Positions 6,069 to 8,060 of a stretch of 8,060 nucleotides of DNA are shown piece after piece. The notes below the pieces were generated by a model. That model did no database searches and had not been told where the DNA came from. It saw only the letters and a list, made by a program, of their open reading frames with translations. The DNA is from an uncultured Collinsella sp. GTDB lineage: Bacteria; Actinomycetota; Coriobacteriia; Coriobacteriales; Coriobacteriaceae. The position numbers and the translations under genes were made by a program. Location: assembly GCA_900554595.1 (NCBI GenBank), contig USHZ01000088.1, positions 1 through 8,060 on the forward strand. The letters are read 5' to 3'. Numbering within the stretch: position 1 is the stretch's first letter; every line of letters begins with the position of its first letter.

Positions 6069-6773
6069 CTAAGGGCGCGGCGGCACCAAAACATCGTAAC
6101 GAACGGCCTTGCCCGCAAGCTGATAGCTCGGCTTAACGCCGGCAAGCAGAGGCCCCTTCACCGGCCGCTTGATAACAACCTTGCGTGGGCGCACCGCAAG
6201 CGCGGCTTCGACCAGCGTTTCCTCATCGGTACACGGCTGTTCCAAATGGTGCAAAAGTTGGAACTTCTTTTTCACCGCCGCGCTCTTGGTGCGCTCGGGA
6301 AACATGGGGTCCAGATACACTACGTCGGGAGCCGCAAGCTCGCCCCGCCCGATCAGCTCAGCTACATGGCGAAGGCCGGCAATGCTGTCCTCGCCCGCAT
6401 GTAAGCGCATGCGCGCCACGGCAGCTGCAAGCGCCGGATCATCTGCCGCGCGATCCAAGGCATCCTTGAGGAGCGCCGCGATCACGCAATCCTGTTCATA
6501 CAGGTCGACGGTAAAGCCCGCGGCCGCCAGCAGCAGCGAATCCTCGCCAAAGCCCGCCGTGGCGTCAATCGCCCATGGGCGCTCGATGCCTTTTGCGCGC
6601 GCAGCCTTTACCAGCAGCTCTTGCTGCAGACGGCCCTGCTTGAGCCGTGGAAGCATGCGGCCAAAATCGGCGCGCAGCTCCATCGTGCCGCCGGTGAGCG
6701 TGAGGCCCTCGGACTTCCCGATCAACTCAAGCCCCGCGGCCCGAGCAACAGAAAAGGGATCGACGACACCCAT
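6069..6773 (-). CDS. rsmJ: 16S rRNA (guanine1516-N2)-methyltransferase RsmJ
   Basis: The product is 234 aa (E. coli RsmJ is 250). RsmJ methylates N2 of G1516 in the 16S rRNA 3' domain using S-adenosylmethionine. The hallmarks align well. They are the early segment LELIGKSEGLTLTGGTMELR, SAM-binding DATAGFGEDS (70-79), the acidic strand VDLYEQD (89-95), catalytic-type VVYLDPMFP (151-159), KSAAVKKK (163-170) and the closing KVVIKRP (198-204). The start is ATG 6773, with AAGGAG five bases upstream. The in-frame GTG at 6779 would overlap that site. It lies 63 bases after the small membrane-protein gene on the same strand, so the two may be co-transcribed. RsmJ is best known from gammaproteobacteria, so a copy in a Gram-positive-looking genome is worth noting. 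The exact target base is assumed from the family. Confidence 0.92.
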   Translation of the reverse strand: MGVVDPFSVARAAGLELIGKSEGLTLTGGTMELRADFGRMLPRLKQGRLQQELLVKAARAKGIERPWAIDATAGFGEDSLLLAAAGFTVDLYEQDCVIAALLKDALDRAADDPALAAAVARMRLHAGEDSIAGLRHVAELIGRGELAAPDVVYLDPMFPERTKSAAVKKKFQLLHHLEQPCTDEETLVEAALAVRPRKVVIKRPVKGPLLAGVKPSYQLAGKAVRYDVLVPPRP

Positions 6774-6836
6774 GGACACTCCTTAACAAGCAAAACGAAT
6801 GCGTGAGCGCCGTTCATGACGACACCCAACCGTCCG

Positions 6837-6980
6837 CTATTGTCCCACATGTGACATGGCCCACAGCATCCCAATGCAAAGCACCGCCATCAATCCCGTG
6901 CACACGGCAGCGATCACAGAATCACTCATGCGCCTTCCCAACGACCGCGGCTCACCCACTTGCTTGGCTCCGTACATCAT
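6837..6980 (-). CDS. Small single-span membrane protein (47 aa)
   Basis: This is a short gene. Its longer in-frame extension upstream (to 7046) lacks a binding site, while ATG 6980 has a perfect AAGGAGG four bases before it. A second ATG follows at once (6977). The product begins with a short basic segment (Arg 12, 16 and 17) and then one hydrophobic helix, roughly residues 21-44, that includes SVIAAVCTGLMAVLCIGMLW. It ends SHVGQ. By the positive-inside rule the N terminus would be cytoplasmic. It has two cysteines in the membrane span and no lipobox. No family is recognised. It precedes rsmJ on the same strand by 63 bases. The strong binding site and clean membrane topology are the main support; function is unknown. 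Confidence 0.6.
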   Translation of the reverse strand: MMYGAKQVGEPRSLGRRMSDSVIAAVCTGLMAVLCIGMLWAMSHVGQ

Positions 6981-7209
6981 GGCTCCTCCTTGAGACCAGC
7001 CCCTTGTTACGGCCTCATCATCGCAGCGCCGCACATGGGCTGCCATCGATTTGGCTTACGTCCAGCTTTCCTTTTTGAAAGGTTGGACCGTACAGGCAAG
7101 AGACGCTTTCAGGCGCATGCATCGCCCCGTTGAACTACAATGTGCTTCACGATATGTGCCGCAACCTGGGTGCGACAGATTCTCCGCGCCCGCATCGAAA
7201 GGACCAGCT

Positions 7210-7611
7210 ATGAGCGCCGCTCGCAAGACACTCAAAATCCTTGCCCTGATTTATTTTGTTCTGGGCATCGCCAGTCTCGTCATTGGAATCGCCGGCATCG
7301 CGACCGGCAAGCTCGATTCCACGTACGGGTCGAACGCCATGCTCGCCGCGGTCGTGCTTGTCGCCAAGGGCATTGTCGATCTTGCTGCAGGTGTTGCAGG
7401 CATCAAGGGCGCCAACAAGCCTTCGCAGGTGGATGGCGCGTTTAAGCTCGGTATCGTTGCCGCGGTCGCTACGCTCGTCCAAGCCGTGCTTACCCTTCCC
7501 GCGCTCGGCGGCAGCTCCGTCAACATCGTTGCCTTTGTCATCGTGGTGTACGACCTGTTCTTTGTTCAGCAGGCACACGCCGTTAAGGCCGAGAACAAGG
7601 ACCGCCTGTAA
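7210..7611 (+). CDS. Small four-span integral membrane protein, unknown function
   Basis: The product is 133 aa. Four hydrophobic stretches fall at about 9-32 (ALIYFVLGIASLVIGIAG), 42-65 (AMLAAVVLVAKGIVDLAAG), 78-100 (FKLGIVAAVATLVQAVL) and 103-121 (NIVAFVIVVYDLFFVQ). Loops are short and the tail is charged (KAENKDRL). Spans 1 and 2 are rich in small residues (GIxxL, AGxAG), which suits tight helix packing. Lys 53 and Asp 57 lie inside span 2 and Asp 115 in span 4, so polar residues are buried. I chose ATG 7210 because AAAGGA ends six bases upstream. The frame stays open back to 7051, but that part is not hydrophobic and has no site. It is followed by a strong terminator. I recognise no family; DUF308-like small membrane proteins are the nearest impression. 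Confidence 0.8.
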   Translation: MSAARKTLKILALIYFVLGIASLVIGIAGIATGKLDSTYGSNAMLAAVVLVAKGIVDLAAGVAGIKGANKPSQVDGAFKLGIVAAVATLVQAVLTLPALGGSSVNIVAFVIVVYDLFFVQQAHAVKAENKDRL

Positions 7612-7649
7612 GCGCTCACGTCTCATAACCTCTGCAGCCAAGCAACTAA

Positions 7650-7685
7650 AAAGGGCCGATCGCGCATCTCCGCGGTCGGCCCTTT
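7650..7685. terminator. Strong bidirectional intrinsic terminator between convergent genes
   Basis: AAAGGGCCGATCGCG (7650-7664) pairs with CGCGGTCGGCCCTTT (7671-7685) through 15 base pairs, one of them a G:T wobble on the plus strand, around a six-base loop. The minus-strand copy ends in T5 after the stem; the plus-strand copy ends in T3. It lies 38 bases after the membrane-protein stop and 54 bases after the RlmA stop, so it can end both converging transcripts. Confidence 0.88.
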
Positions 7686-7690
7686 ACGTT

Positions 7691-7735
7691 TGCCAGGATA
7701 AAACCTGCCAAAATAAACCTGTCCCTTTTTGACAG
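7691..7735. repeat. AT-rich repeat-like intergenic segment with a small hairpin
   Basis: Two near-copies in tandem, CCAGGATAAAACCTG and CCAAAATAAACCTG, share the core ATAAA(A)CCTG. They are followed by CTGTC (7719-7723), a loop of two C and five T, and GACAG (7731-7735). On the minus strand the hairpin is followed by GTTTATTTT and begins just after the RlmA stop, so it could act as a weak first terminator. The base composition differs from its surroundings. It may be one copy of a dispersed intergenic element, which a genome-wide search would show. Confidence 0.4.
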
Positions 7736-7739
7736 CTTG

Positions 7740-8060
7740 TTAGCTGTGACGGTACTCAGCGATGATGAAGTCGATGTCGGTTTGAAGGGTGTCCAGGTTT
7801 GCCAGGCGCTCTTTGTCGGCAGGGCGCGTGCGGTAATAGTACGGCGTCATCTGGAACACCGCCTCGATGTCAGCCTGGGCCTGAAGCGTAATGTTCGCAG
7901 ACACCCGCTGCGTTCCGACCAACTCGAGCTCGGTGGTCTTCGGCAGCTTCTCATCGTTAAGGTACGGTGTGTCGTAGAGCACCTCTTTAAGCCCAAAGAG
8001 ATGACGGGCACCCGGCACCACGGTGTAGAGCGAGCCCTCTGGCGCCAGCACGCGGGCAAA
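7740..8060 (-). CDS. rlmA: RlmA-type 23S rRNA (guanine-N1)-methyltransferase, C-terminal part
   Basis: The 106 C-terminal residues are visible; the start lies beyond the right edge. RlmA enzymes methylate N1 of a guanine in 23S rRNA helix 35 (G745 for RlmA(I), G748 for RlmA(II)/TlrB) using S-adenosylmethionine. The fragment follows E. coli RlmA closely. It has ARVLAPEGSLYTVVPGARHL (2-21), then LKEVLYD (24-30), a central segment ending in a helix, QMTPYYYRTRP (70-80) where RlmA has QMTPFAWRAKP, and TDIDF near the C terminus, as in RlmA TDFNI. The SAM-binding and zinc-finger parts would lie outside the window. Which guanine it modifies cannot be told here. In the TlrB branch the same reaction contributes to tylosin resistance. 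It converges on the four-span membrane protein, with the shared terminator between. Confidence 0.88.
   Translation of the reverse strand, partial: FARVLAPEGSLYTVVPGARHLFGLKEVLYDTPYLNDEKLPKTTELELVGTQRVSANITLQAQADIEAVFQMTPYYYRTRPADKERLANLDTLQTDIDFIIAEYRHS

Noticed and set aside
6169..6786. 205-codon plus-strand frame opposite rsmJ
   Set aside because: Ser/Ala-rich low-complexity translation, antisense to all RsmJ motifs.
7060..7095. CTTTC/GAAAG hairpin upstream of the four-span membrane protein
   Set aside because: Only a five-pair stem with a T-rich loop and no T tail; not enough to call a terminator or regulator.

Overview
The window looks like chromosomal DNA of a high-GC Gram-positive gut actinobacterium. 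A Coriobacteriia member close to Collinsella would fit. This is inferred from overall GC richness, strong AGGAGG-type ribosome binding sites, a TetM-like translation GTPase of the kind common in gut Gram-positives, and long antisense shadow frames typical of GC-biased third codon positions. No tRNA, rRNA, CRISPR array, transposase or integrase is visible.

Layout. Positions 1-4851 hold three minus-strand genes read right to left. They are a 667-aa TetM/EF-G-like GTPase (2848-4851), a 372-aa AAA-type ATPase (1636-2754), and the first 541 residues of a UvrA-family ABC protein that lacks the UvrB-binding domain (1-1625). The ATPase and UvrA-like genes are separated by at most ten bases, so they are probably translationally coupled. 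The ATPase has its own promoter region with three tandem 10-bp repeats. Positions 4852-5157 hold no protein gene. I read this stretch as a bidirectional promoter (about 4912-4921), a candidate structured RNA on the plus strand (about 4928-5125), and a strong hairpin terminator shared with the converging GNAT acetyltransferase gene (5158-5646, minus).

From 5640 rightwards, the acetyltransferase and a small zinc-finger protein (5724-6020, plus) diverge from a region with a TGGTATCA/TGATACCA dyad. Next, on the minus strand, come a 47-aa single-span membrane protein (6837-6980) and the 16S rRNA methyltransferase rsmJ (6069-6773). A four-span membrane protein follows on the plus strand (7210-7611), then a bidirectional terminator, an AT-rich repeat-like stretch, and the C-terminal end of an RlmA-type 23S rRNA methyltransferase (7740 to beyond 8060, minus).

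Three products act on, or are predicted to act on, the ribosome: the TetM-like GTPase, RsmJ and RlmA. The UvrA subclass includes drug-resistance relatives. The genes are spread over several transcription units, so a shared drug-tolerance role is only a suggestion. The most interesting unexplained element is the candidate RNA between the GTPase and acetyltransferase genes. It carries an anti-Shine-Dalgarno-like tract that exactly complements eight bases of the divergent GTPase gene's ribosome binding site.
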